A stretch of DNA of 64,000 nt. It comes from VFMC01 sp046331225 (lineage in GTDB: Bacteria > Actinomycetota > Acidimicrobiia > Acidimicrobiales > Ilumatobacteraceae). Under the pieces are notes generated by a model. It saw only the letters and a program-made list of their open reading frames with translations. It ran no database searches and was not told where the DNA came from. A program made the translations under genes and the position numbers. Position 1 is the stretch's first letter; the number at the start of each line of letters is the position of its first letter. Where the stretch lies: NCBI GenBank assembly GCA_046331225.1, contig JAXLRF010000003.1:1-64000 (forward strand). Reading direction: 5' to 3'. Positions 1-9,942 of the stretch are shown here, one piece after another.

Positions 1-398
1 AAGTCGCGCACGATCGCCGCCGGGTCGGGATTCATCCGGTGGCACAGCGCCGTCACGCACAGCACCAGGTCGAACGACTCGTCGGCGAAGGGCAGCCGAT
101 TCAGGTCGGCCTGCACCGGCAGCAGCCCGTGGCCGCCGTGGCGTTCGGCTCCGTGGTCGTGGCGGGCGACGTCGAGCGCCATCGGCTCGTAGTCGGCCAG
201 CACCGTCGTGGCCGTCCGGGTCATCCAGCCACCCGTCGCGCCCGTGCCACCGCCCGCATCGAGCACGACCGGAGGCCGCCCGCCCGCGCGGCGCTCGAGG
301 TGCGGCAACAGCAGCTCGCCCAACAGGATCCGGGTGTTGCGATACCACCAATGGTGCTCGCCCGCGTCGGCCATGCGGCGGTACTCGTCGGCGTCCAC
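1..398 (-). CDS. class I SAM-dependent methyltransferase (3' end cut by window)
   Basis: The reading frame runs off the left edge, so only about 132 N-terminal residues are visible. A GTG start at 398 gives a product that opens VDADEYRRMADAGEHHWWYR, an N-terminal pattern common in small methyltransferases next to glycan genes. The SAM-binding glycine loop follows near residues 42-52 (VVLDAGGGTGATG). An acidic ribose-binding position sits in ADYEP, and a motif-IV-like FDLVLCVTALCH lies near residue 110. It would transfer a methyl group from SAM to an unknown acceptor. It is divergent from the epimerase at 476, and that context suggests a role in sugar or surface glycan modification, which is inference. 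Confidence 0.8.
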   Translation of the reverse strand, partial: MDADEYRRMADAGEHHWWYRNTRILLGELLLPHLERRAGGRPPVVLDAGGGTGATGGWMTRTATTVLADYEPMALDVARHDHGAERHGGHGLLPVQADLNRLPFADESFDLVLCVTALCHRMNPDPAAIVRD

Positions 399-461
399 GC
401 CCCGAGTGTGCCAGACCAGCACCTGAGAAGGGCTGCCACGTGCGGACGGGCCGGCGGCGCC

Positions 462-467
462 TACGAT
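462..467 (+). promoter_or_regulatory. -10 hexamer TACGAT of a leaderless promoter
   Basis: TACGAT lies eight bases before the GTG at 476. Transcription would start at or next to the start codon. The same arrangement recurs in front of many genes here and favours 476 over the upstream ATG at 440. No convincing -35 element is visible. Confidence 0.5.
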
Positions 468-475
468 CGACGGCC

Positions 476-1483
476 GTGCCCCTGCAGCCCGACGACCTCG
501 ACGCGCTGCGCGCCCGCGGATGCGTGGTCACCGGCGGGCTCGGGTTCATCGGCTCCAACCTGGTGCACCACCTGGCGCGCCTCGGCGTGCCGGTGCGCGT
601 GGTCGACGCCGCCGTCGCCGAGCACGGCGCGAACCGCCGCAACCTCGAGGGCCTCGACGTCGACGTGGACGTGCTCGAGACCGACATCGGCGACCCGCGC
701 GTCGGCCCGGTCCTGCGCGGCGTGAGCCACGTGTTCAACCTGGCCGGCCAGGTGAGCCACACCGCCTCGATGACCGATCCCGTGCGCGACCTCGAGCTCA
801 ACGCGATCACGCACGCCCGGTTCCTCGAACTGCTGCGCGTCGAGAATCCCGCCGCACGCGTGGTGCACACGAGCACCCGCCAGGTGTACGGCCGAGTCAC
901 GCGGCTGCCCGTCGACGAACACACCGCGGCGCGACCGATCGACGTGAACGGCGTGGCCAAGCTGGCCGGCGAACACCTGCACATGGTGTACTCGCACGCC
1001 CATCGCATGCCGATCACGTCGCTACGGCTCACCAACGTGTACGGACCACGCCAGCGGCTGACGAGCGACGAGCTCGGCTTCCTGCCCGTGTTCGTGCGCA
1101 AGGCGTTGCAGGGCGAGACGATCGAGCTGTTCGGCGGCGGCGAACAGCGACGCGACTGCCTCTACGTCGACGACGTGGTCGACGCGATCCTCACCGCCAC
1201 GGCACCCGCCGCGCTCGGCCGGGTGTACAACGTCGGCCACACGCACAGCCACTCGCTCGACGAGATCGCTCGCACCCTCACCAAGCTCGCCGACACCGGC
1301 AGCGAGGTGATCAGCACGCCGTGGCCGCCGGTGCACCGGCGCATCGACATCGGCTCGTTCGAGACCGACAGCGGTGCCATCCGCGCCGAGGTGGGATGGA
1401 CGCCGAACACCGACCTCGAGGACGGCCTGCGCCTCACCCTCGACTTCTACCGGGAGCACCCGTGGTACCTGTCGTCGACCTGA
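476..1483 (+). CDS. NAD-dependent sugar-nucleotide epimerase/dehydratase (extended SDR)
   Basis: A 335-residue extended SDR protein. The Rossmann motif GGLGFIGSN lies near residues 18-26 and binds NAD(P). The C-terminal part has the NVYGPRQR and GGGEQRRDCLYVDDVV motifs of nucleotide-sugar epimerases. The usual catalytic YxxxK reads NGVAK: Asn158 replaces the tyrosine and Lys162 is kept. I recall a DVNG(I/V)xK signature from some sugar-epimerase relatives, so this may be a subfamily trait rather than damage. I chose GTG 476 because of the TACGAT box upstream. The gene overlaps the aminotransferase by 22 bases and begins the four-gene glycan operon. Substrate unknown; a UDP-, dTDP- or CDP-sugar is likely. 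Confidence 0.85.
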   Translation: MPLQPDDLDALRARGCVVTGGLGFIGSNLVHHLARLGVPVRVVDAAVAEHGANRRNLEGLDVDVDVLETDIGDPRVGPVLRGVSHVFNLAGQVSHTASMTDPVRDLELNAITHARFLELLRVENPAARVVHTSTRQVYGRVTRLPVDEHTAARPIDVNGVAKLAGEHLHMVYSHAHRMPITSLRLTNVYGPRQRLTSDELGFLPVFVRKALQGETIELFGGGEQRRDCLYVDDVVDAILTATAPAALGRVYNVGHTHSHSLDEIARTLTKLADTGSEVISTPWPPVHRRIDIGSFETDSGAIRAEVGWTPNTDLEDGLRLTLDFYREHPWYLSST

Positions 1484-2538
1484 GTCGGCACGCCCCCGAG
1501 CTGGTGACCGAGTACCTGCGACGCGTGTCCGACGTGCTGCGGCGCGGCGTCACGCTGCTCGGCCCCGAGACCTCAGCGCTCGAGGACGAACTCGCCGCCT
1601 GGGCGGGCGCACCCGGCGCGGTCGCGGTGTCGTCGGGCGCGAGCGCGCTGCAGCTCGCCTTCGCCGCGCTCGGGATCGGGTCGGGCGACGAGGTGATCGT
1701 GCCGGCGTTCACCGCGGTGCCGACGGCATCGGCCGTGGCCGCGGTGGGCGCGGTGCCCGTGTTCGCCGACGTCGACCCGCACACCGCTGCGCTCGACGCG
1801 GCGGCGATCGATGCGGTGCGCACCGAGCGCACGCGGGTGGTCGTCGTGGTGCACCTGTACGGCCGGCCGGCCGAGTTGCCGCACACCGACCTGCCGATCG
1901 TCGAGGACGCCGCGCAGGCCATGGGTGCGCTCGCACGCCACGACGCCTCGGCCGCGGTCACCTACAGCTTCTACCCCACGAAGAACCTCGGCGGCATCGG
2001 TGACGGTGGTGCCGTGGTGTCCACCGACACCGACCTGCTCGACCGCGTCCGTCGACTCCGCGTGCACGGCATGACCCAGCAGTACGTGCACGAGGCGGTG
2101 TCGCAGAACTTCCGCATGAGCGAGGTCGAGGCCGCGTGGCTGCGCCTCGGCCTGCCCCTGCTCGACGGCGGCAACGAGCGACGCCGCGACATCGTCGCCC
2201 GCTACCACGAAGCAGCGCCCGGGCTTCGCTGGCACGCGCCCCACCCACGCCACGTGCACCACCTGTGCGTCGCCCGCTTCGACCACCGCGACGAGGTGCG
2301 GTCGCTGCTCGCCGACGCAGGCGTGGCCACCGCCGTGCACTACCCGCTCGCTCTCACCCAGCAGCCCGCCTACCGGCACCTCACGCGTGCGGCGTGTCCC
2401 GAGGCCGAGGCCTGGGCCGCCACCTGCACCTCGCTCCCCTGCTTCCCGCAGATGACCGACGACGAGGTCGCCACCGTGGCCGCCGCGCTCGCCCGGCTCG
2501 CCGAACGTTCCGACCTCGCGACGGGTGTGCCCGCATGA
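1462..2538 (+). CDS. DegT/DnrJ/EryC1 family PLP-dependent aminotransferase
   Basis: A 358-residue fold-type-I PLP enzyme that aminates keto-sugar nucleotides. The family landmarks are in place: SSGASALQLAF (cofactor phosphate contact), EDAAQAMGA with Asp149 for the pyridine nitrogen, and SFYPTKNLGGIGDGG with Lys174 as the Schiff-base lysine. The C-terminus has the HHLCVARF and HYPLALTQQPAY segments usual for sugar aminotransferases. GTG 1462 starts inside the last codons of the epimerase, so the two are probably translationally coupled. Its stop overlaps the next start as ATGA. With the epimerase it probably makes an amino sugar for a surface glycan; the exact sugar cannot be told from sequence. 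Confidence 0.88.
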   Translation: MVPVVDLSRHAPELVTEYLRRVSDVLRRGVTLLGPETSALEDELAAWAGAPGAVAVSSGASALQLAFAALGIGSGDEVIVPAFTAVPTASAVAAVGAVPVFADVDPHTAALDAAAIDAVRTERTRVVVVVHLYGRPAELPHTDLPIVEDAAQAMGALARHDASAAVTYSFYPTKNLGGIGDGGAVVSTDTDLLDRVRRLRVHGMTQQYVHEAVSQNFRMSEVEAAWLRLGLPLLDGGNERRRDIVARYHEAAPGLRWHAPHPRHVHHLCVARFDHRDEVRSLLADAGVATAVHYPLALTQQPAYRHLTRAACPEAEAWAATCTSLPCFPQMTDDEVATVAAALARLAERSDLATGVPA

Positions 2539-3257
2539 CCACCACTCCCCACCGCCTCACGTCCGTGTCGGCGATGTTCCCCTGCTACAACGATGCCGCC
2601 ACCATCGGCAAGCTCGTCGACGACGCGCACGCTGCGCTCGCGCCGCTGGTCGACGAGGTCGAGGTGATCGTCGTCAACGACGGGTCGTCCGACGGCTCGC
2701 GCGAGGTGCTCGACGCGCTCGCCGCCGAGCGGCCGTGGCTCCGACCGATCCACCACGAACGCAATCGCGGTTACGGCGGCGCCTTGATCAGCGGCTTCAC
2801 CGCAGCCCGTCACGAGTGGATCTGGTACACCGACGGCGACGCCCAGTACGACGCGTCGGAGGCCGCGCTGATGGTGCCGCTCGCCACCGACGACGTCGAC
2901 GTGGTGCAGGGCTACAAACTCGGCCGGGGCGACTCGTGGTACCGCAAGGTGATCGGCCGCGTCTACCACCACACCGTCAAGCTGTTGTTCCGGCTGCCGG
3001 TGCGCGACACCGACTGCGATTTCCGCATGTTCCGTCGCCGGCTCCTCACCGACCGACCGCTGACGTCGACCAGCGGCGTGATCTGCGTCGAGATGATGCG
3101 GAGCTTCACCGAGCAGCACGCACGCTTCGTCGAGGTGCCCGTGCACCACTACCCGCGCCCGTCCGGGAAGTCGCAGTTCTTCCGGCTCCCGGCGATCGCC
3201 CGCAGCGCCCGGCAACTGCTCGCGCTCTGGTGGCGGCTGATGGTGAGGCGTCGTTGA
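2535..3257 (+). CDS. glycosyltransferase family 2 (polyprenyl-phosphate sugar transferase-like)
   Basis: A 240-residue GT-A protein. It shows the N-terminal FPCYND and VNDGSSDGSREVL nucleotide-binding signature, the metal-binding DGD at residues 100-102 (WYTDGDAQYD), and the VQGYKLGRGDSWYRKVIGRV and DTDCDFRMFRR segments typical of the dolichyl/polyprenyl-phosphate mannosyl- or glucosyltransferase branch. No membrane helix is present. It starts in the ATGA overlap with the aminotransferase and ends in a TTGA overlap with the membrane protein. The likely role is loading a sugar onto a polyprenyl phosphate for use by the following GT-C-like protein, which is inference from family and order. Confidence 0.85.
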   Translation: MTTTPHRLTSVSAMFPCYNDAATIGKLVDDAHAALAPLVDEVEVIVVNDGSSDGSREVLDALAAERPWLRPIHHERNRGYGGALISGFTAARHEWIWYTDGDAQYDASEAALMVPLATDDVDVVQGYKLGRGDSWYRKVIGRVYHHTVKLLFRLPVRDTDCDFRMFRRRLLTDRPLTSTSGVICVEMMRSFTEQHARFVEVPVHHYPRPSGKSQFFRLPAIARSARQLLALWWRLMVRRR

Positions 3258-4585
3258 ACCGGCTGCGCGCCACGCTCGCACGCGTCACGCCGACGCACGC
3301 GACGGTGGCGGTGCTGGCCGTCGCACTCGTGGTGTTCTGGTACGTCGGCCGTCACCAGTGGTTCATCCGTGACGACTGGGCGTTCCTGCTCACCCGACGT
3401 GCGATCCGCGAGCAGGTGGGGGTGGCCGACTGGCTGTTCATCGCGCAGGACGGCCACTGGATGAGCGTGCCGCTGTCGATCTACTGGGTGATCGAGCGGC
3501 TGTTCGGGATGGACTCGTACTGGCCCTATCTCGTGGTGAACATGGCGCTGCACGTCGCCGCCGTCGCGCTCGTGCGCGCGCTGTGCCGACGCGCCGGCGT
3601 GCACGAGTGGACGACGGTGATCGTCTGCTCGCTGCTGCTGTTGTTCGGCAGCGGCTGGGAGAACGTGGTGTTCGCCGTGCAGATCACCTACAACCTCTCG
3701 CTCGTCGCGTTCCTGGCCCACCTGCTGCTGGTGCAGCACGACGGGCCGATCGGCCGCCGCGACGTGGCCGGCGCCGTGCTCGGCGTGATCGGCGTGGCGT
3801 CGTCGGCGTTCGGGCCGTTCTTCGGGGCCGCGATCTTCGTGGTGCTCGCCGTGCAACGCCGCTGGCGCGCCGCGCTCGTGGCGGCGGTGCCGCAGGGCGT
3901 CGTCTACCTGTGGTGGCTGATGGCGTGGGGCGGCGACGAGGCCGGCGACCGGGGTGACGCGTCGGTGACCGGCGCGCTGAAGTTCGCCCGGCTCGCGCTC
4001 ACCTCCACGCTCAACGGCATGACCGGTCAGGTGCTGTTCGCCGGTGCCGCGCTGTTCGGGATCGTCGTCGTGGTGGCGGCCACCGCGCTGCCACGCGACA
4101 CACGGGTGTGGGTGACCGTGCTGGCGGTGCTGCCCGTACCGGTGATGCTGGCGATCGGATGGCAGCGCGCAGTGTTCGGCCTCGACTCGGCCGCATCTCC
4201 CCGCTACCAGTACATGGCGGCGATGATGCTGGCGGTGCCCTTCGGCCTCGCGATCGACCAGCTGCGCCGTGTGCACCGGCGGGCGATCGCCGTCGGATGG
4301 GCGCTCGCGGTGGTGTCGATCGCGTCGAACACCCACCTGCTGGTCGAGCAGTCCGACCAGTGGGCCGACCGGGCCGCCGGCTCGCGCCGTGTGTTCGAGC
4401 TGGTGGCCGGTTCCGACAGCAGTGCGGCATCACCCGGCACGGTGATGTCGGCGTTCGACCCCGACGTCACGGTCGCGTGGCTCCCCCTGCTGGTGCGCGA
4501 ACGGGTGATCACACCGCGCACGCCGCAGGACGAGGCCGAGCGCGACCTCGTCCGTCGCGTGCTCGCCGGCACCCCCGAGCCCTGA
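3254..4585 (+). CDS. multi-pass membrane glycosyltransferase-like protein (GT-C fold)
   Basis: A 443-residue protein with about ten hydrophobic helices. After the first helix an acidic RDDWAF motif sits where GT-C enzymes carry their catalytic DD/DE pair. A DGHWMSVPL loop and repeated VVNMALHVAAVALVRAL-type helices follow. I set the start at TTG 3254 because it overlaps the previous stop (TTGA) and no ATG or GTG in frame lies nearer. GT-C proteins transfer sugars from polyprenyl-phosphate donors on the outer face of the membrane, which matches the GT2 gene just upstream. It is the last gene of the operon. Exact family not identified. Confidence 0.7.
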   Translation: MNRLRATLARVTPTHATVAVLAVALVVFWYVGRHQWFIRDDWAFLLTRRAIREQVGVADWLFIAQDGHWMSVPLSIYWVIERLFGMDSYWPYLVVNMALHVAAVALVRALCRRAGVHEWTTVIVCSLLLLFGSGWENVVFAVQITYNLSLVAFLAHLLLVQHDGPIGRRDVAGAVLGVIGVASSAFGPFFGAAIFVVLAVQRRWRAALVAAVPQGVVYLWWLMAWGGDEAGDRGDASVTGALKFARLALTSTLNGMTGQVLFAGAALFGIVVVVAATALPRDTRVWVTVLAVLPVPVMLAIGWQRAVFGLDSAASPRYQYMAAMMLAVPFGLAIDQLRRVHRRAIAVGWALAVVSIASNTHLLVEQSDQWADRAAGSRRVFELVAGSDSSAASPGTVMSAFDPDVTVAWLPLLVRERVITPRTPQDEAERDLVRRVLAGTPEP

Positions 4586-4666
4586 CCGCCCACTCGGTGG
4601 GCCGTGTGACCGTTTCCGCCCCCGGTCAGGTGTGCATCGCCCGCCCGGACGGGTACCGCGAACTGC

Positions 4667-5149
4667 ATGACCGTCCGATTCGAGCTCCGGTGCGACCGTT
4701 CGGCACCCGCGCACGCCCGACGGTTGCTGCGCGAGGTCGTGGCGGCGAACCCTCGTGCGGGCGAGCTCACCCCCCGGCTGGGTGACGTCGAGCTGATCCT
4801 CAGCGAACTCGTCTCCAACGCGGTCGTGCACGGGCAGTGCGAGCAGACCGAGCTGACGATCATGATCGACGACGACCACCTGCGGGTCGAGGTGAGCGAT
4901 CCGGGTCGCGGCGGTCCGGTCGAGCGGCGAACCGCCGACCTGACCGGGTCGGGCGGGTTGGGTCTCCACCTCGTCGACCGCCTCGCCGACCGCTGGGGGC
5001 ACCACGACGATCGCGACGACCACACCGGGTCGGCGCGCCGGAGGGTGTGGTTCGACGTGCGCGTCGGCGGGTCACCGGTGGGCGCGCCCACCACCGCGCC
5101 CGCATCCGAGCCCGCCCGCGCCGGTCAGACCGACACGCTCACCAGCTGA
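4667..5149 (+). CDS. ATP-binding protein of the RsbW/HATPase_c type
   Basis: A 160-residue GHKL ATPase domain without a histidine-kinase core. The N box is ELVSNAVVHG near residues 46-55, the G1 box VSDPGRG near 77-83 and the G2 region GLGLHLVDRLADRWG near 98-112. Such stand-alone domains usually act as anti-sigma serine kinases (RsbW, SpoIIAB) or related switches in Actinomycetota. No anti-sigma antagonist or cognate sigma gene is adjacent. A TACCGC hexamer seven bases before the ATG could be a weak leaderless -10. The last 25 bases overlap the convergent flavodoxin gene. The Pro/Ala/Thr-rich tail after about residue 135 looks disordered. Confidence 0.75.
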   Translation: MTVRFELRCDRSAPAHARRLLREVVAANPRAGELTPRLGDVELILSELVSNAVVHGQCEQTELTIMIDDDHLRVEVSDPGRGGPVERRTADLTGSGGLGLHLVDRLADRWGHHDDRDDHTGSARRRVWFDVRVGGSPVGAPTTAPASEPARAGQTDTLTS

Positions 5150-5631
5150 GCCGCGATCTCGTCGGCCCACGCCTCGATCGTCGCCCAGTCACGGAAGTCG
5201 CCCTCCGGCGCACGCACGGCCTTGACGATGGCTCGTTCGGCGAAGCCGAGCACCGACATGTCGAGCCGACCGCTGAACAGCCGGTGGTCGCGCGCCGACA
5301 CCGAGTCGACCAGGTGACGTACGTCGACGGCGTCGTGATCGGGCATCGCCGGCACCCCCAGCGGGCCGGACGAGAACAGCCAGACGGGCCGACCCTCGGC
5401 ACGGCGGCCCACGGCGTGCACCAGGTCCTTGCCCTGCGCCAGCCAGTGTCCGGCGTACACGCCGCTGCCCAGCACGAAGGCGTCGAACCGCTCGACGTGG
5501 TCGACGTCGTTGGGCTCGGCCACCACCACCTCGTGACCGGACTCGCGCAGGCGCCGGGCGATCGCCTCGGCGATGCCGGCCGTGCCTCCGTGCTTGCTCG
5601 CCGCGCTCACCAGCACCCGCAGCTCCTTCAT
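5125..5631 (-). CDS. flavodoxin-domain protein (HemG/menaquinone-dependent protoporphyrinogen oxidase-like)
   Basis: A 168-residue FMN-binding flavodoxin fold. The phosphate loop reads SAASKHGGTAGIA at residues 9-21, close to the SKHGxT form of HemG-like flavodoxins, and GSGVYAGHW near 55-63 contributes the FMN ring loop. A GGAGG Shine-Dalgarno five bases before the ATG at 5631 fixes the start. It lies convergent with the RsbW-like gene. The same reading frame stays open upstream through the antisense of fumarase to the chemoreceptor, but the strong ribosome site supports an independent gene. Possible roles are heme synthesis or general electron transfer. Nearby heme genes are absent. Confidence 0.8.
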   Translation of the reverse strand: MKELRVLVSAASKHGGTAGIAEAIARRLRESGHEVVVAEPNDVDHVERFDAFVLGSGVYAGHWLAQGKDLVHAVGRRAEGRPVWLFSSGPLGVPAMPDHDAVDVRHLVDSVSARDHRLFSGRLDMSVLGFAERAIVKAVRAPEGDFRDWATIEAWADEIAAQLVSVSV

Positions 5632-5766
5632 CGTCGCCTCCTGCACTCGATCCGGACGCGCCCAGCGTCGGCCGTCGTCACGGCCGCGGCCAGGGCACGA
5701 GGGCCCGAGTTCGCGCGCGCTCGCCGGAGCTCGCGTGCGTCTTGGGCCGGGCCGGTCGGCGAGGCA

Positions 5767-5772
5767 TAGCCT
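5767..5772 (+). promoter_or_regulatory. -10 hexamer TAGCCT of a leaderless promoter
   Basis: TAGCCT is six bases before the ATG of the fumarase gene at 5779, and no Shine-Dalgarno precedes that ATG. This fits transcription starting on the A of ATG. Confidence 0.5.
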
Positions 5773-5778
5773 GAGGTC

Positions 5779-7434
<1,656 letters not shown>

Positions 7435-7456
7435 CCGGCGACCCACGCACGACGGC

Positions 7457-9738
7457 TCAGAGCGGTACGAGCCGACGAAGGCCTGCAGCTCGGCCGCCAT
7501 GCGGGCGAGCTCGGTGGCGGCGGCGCGACCGTCGGTCGCCGCCGTCGCCGCACCCGAGGCCACCTCGGCCACCTGCGCGATCGTCGACAGGATCTCGGCC
7601 GCCGCGCCCTGGGCGTCGACCGACGCCTCCCAGATGTGCGTGGTCGCGGTGGCCTGTTCGGCGACCGAGGTGGTGATCCGCTGCTGGTGGTCGGCGATCT
7701 CGCCGACCACCGCGACGATGTCGTCCATCGCCTCGACGGACAGCGATGTCTCCTGTTGGATCGCGGCGATGCGCTCACCGATCGTCTCGGTCGCCGACGC
7801 CGTCGCCGATGCGAGCTCCTTCACCTCGTTGGCGACGACGCTGAAGCCCTTGCCCGCTTCGCCGGCACGGGCCGCCTCGATCGTCGCGTTGAGCGCGAGC
7901 AGGTTGGTCTGCATCGCGATGTCGTTGATCACCCGGACGATGTTGCTGATCTCGGCCGAACGCTCGCCCAGCTTGAGGATGCGCTCGTGGCTGGTCCGCG
8001 CGGTGTGCTGGGCCCGGCTCGCGACGTTCGAGGCCTCGCTCGCGCTGGCCGCGACACCCTCGATCGACTTCGAGATCTGATCGGCGCCTGCCGACACCGA
8101 GGAGACGTGCTCGTTCACCGCACCCGACGCGCGACGCACCACCGTGACCTGGCCGGCCGTCGTGTGCGCGTTGGTGTCCATCGTGGCCGACACCACCTGC
8201 AACTGCTCGGACGCCGCGGCGAGCGCGTTCGCGCTGTTGGCGATGCGCCGGATGCTCAGCCGCAGATCGTCGAGCAACGTGGTGAGCGCATGGCCGAGCT
8301 GGCCCACGGCGTCGTCGCCGTCGACCTCGACGGGCACGGTGAGATCACCGTGCGCGGCGGCCGACAGCGATCGCAGGATCATGTCGACCTTGCGCTGCAG
8401 CTCGGCGGTCTGGGCGCGCTCGCGCTCCTGCAACGCCTGGGTGGTCTCGTTGGCGAGCCGCAACGCCTCGCTCTGCTCGCGCTCTCGTTCGCGCTGCGCG
8501 GCGGTCTGCTGCTCCAGCCGGAGCTGCTCGTCGAGCGTCGAGTTGAGTTCGGTCGCCAGACGTCCCAACTCGTCGTGCGTGCGCACGTCCACGCGTTCGG
8601 TCAGGTCGCCGCCCGCAGCGGTGCGCAGCACCGAACGCATCCGGCTGATGCCCGACCGCGTCGATGCGAACAGGGCGGCGAACAACCAGATCGCCAGTAC
8701 CACGGCGATGCCGCTGAACCACAGCGTGGTCTGCCGCTGGTGCACGAACCGGTCGACGCGCGTGACGAGCAGCTGGTCGAGCGCATCGGTCGCGGCGCGC
8801 CCGAGGTCGGCGCCGACGGCGAGCACCTCGGTGTGGTCGCCACCGTCCGCTGCGGCTGCCACGGCCGCGCTGGTACGGGCCTGCAACGATCGCATGTCGG
8901 CGGCGATGTCTGGCGCTGCGGTCGCCCCGATGGTCTTCGCGAGCCCGGCGTCGATGGCCGTCGAGGCGTCCGACACGCGCACCCCCTCGATCGCGGCCTG
9001 GGTGGTCAGCTCGGGCGAGTCGGGCAGGGCCGCGAGCGCCTCGATCGCACCAGCGGCGTCGATCAGGGCCGGGGCCTTCGTCGTCGCGATGTCCATCAGG
9101 TAGAACGAGTCGAGGTCGGGGTCGAGGGTCAGGTTCGAGGCGTCGGCAGCGGTCGCGATCGTGCTGGTGATCTCGTCGATCACGCCCACCCACACCTGGT
9201 ACGCCGCGGTCGGATCGGTCCCCGAAGTCGCCCGAGCGGCATCGAGCCCGTCGGCCAGCTCGGTCCACGCATCGGTGATGCCGAGCTGATCGGTGATCCC
9301 GGCATCGACCACCGCCTCCACGGCCGTCGTCGCGGCGTCCAGCGCGGCGGTGTCGATCTCGCCACCGCTCGCCACCGCGGTGCGAGCATCGACGGCGGCG
9401 AGCTCGAGATCGAACAGGGGACGGACCACCTGCACGCCCACGCGCTCCAGCGCGCTGAAGTCCTCGTTGGTCTGCTGCACCTCGACGTACCGCTGCACGA
9501 CGAAGCCGAGCGGCGCGCCCAGCACGAGGGCGATGAGGGCGAACTTCCACACCAGGCTCAGTCGGCCGAGCACCGCCGACGGCGGCGCCACCAGCACCGA
9601 CGCGCCGACGCGCCGGGGTGAGCCGCTGCCGGTCGTCGAACGGGCCGACCGGCGGCCCGGGGTTGCGGGCCCAGCGGCGCCTGCCGACGCCGCCCGGTCG
9701 GTCGCGGCGCCCTGCAGCGCCTCGTCGAGCATCACCAT
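7457..9738 (-). CDS. methyl-accepting chemotaxis protein, end of frame uncertain
   Basis: A chemoreceptor of about 760 residues up to its expected end. ATG 9738 has a GGGAGGGAG ribosome site. Helix 1 lies at about 62-82, a 250-residue external sensor follows, and helix 2 is near 340-360. Then come one HAMP domain (GGDLTERVDVRTHDELG), a coiled coil, a second HAMP-like unit (HGDLTVPVEVDGDDAVG) and the MA signalling domain with the conserved hairpin LLALNATIEAARAGEAG near 600-620. The protein should end soon after QAFVGSYR, but the frame has no stop there and stays open to 5125. A TGA at 7459-7457 is out of frame, so I end the feature there. A one-base insertion would restore a normal C-terminus. 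No other chemotaxis gene is nearby. Confidence 0.8.
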
Positions 9739-9894
9739 GACGGGTCTCCCTCCCGTGTCGCTCGGACGCCCCACGCGCCAGAACGAGGGAGAGAGTCCCC
9801 CGAACGGGGTGGATGTCAGGGAACCGGCGATCCGGGATACAGGAATTCGCCCAGGTCCGGGCCCTCACGCCCCACCCGGCGGGCGCCTCGGCCA

Positions 9895-9942
9895 GTGACT
9901 CGGCGGGTCACTCGCCGGGTCACTCGGCGGGTCACTCGGCGA
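9895..9942. repeat. four 12-bp tandem repeats over the enoyl-CoA hydratase stop
   Basis: Four copies of GTCACTCGGCGG with one- to two-base differences run head to tail. Since the unit is a multiple of three, the reading strand carries three successive in-frame GAG-TGA pairs, so the gene has reserve stop codons. It looks like slippage duplication of the gene end. Confidence 0.85.

Noticed and set aside
520..1461. Long open frame upstream of the DegT start, Arg/Pro-rich
   Set aside because: It is the +1 shadow of the epimerase gene; the DegT family begins at about 1462, and the Arg-rich upstream translation is typical of GC-rich shadow frames.
5697..5720. GGGCCC...-like stretch before the flavodoxin gene as a fourth DosR-like box
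   Set aside because: It does not fit GGGSC-N4-GTCCC at the GTCCC half and has only about 10 of 14 matches, which is common in such GC-rich DNA.
9785..9797. GGGAGAGAGTCCC upstream of the chemoreceptor gene
   Set aside because: Spacing is one base short compared with the other boxes, and the first half lacks the C.
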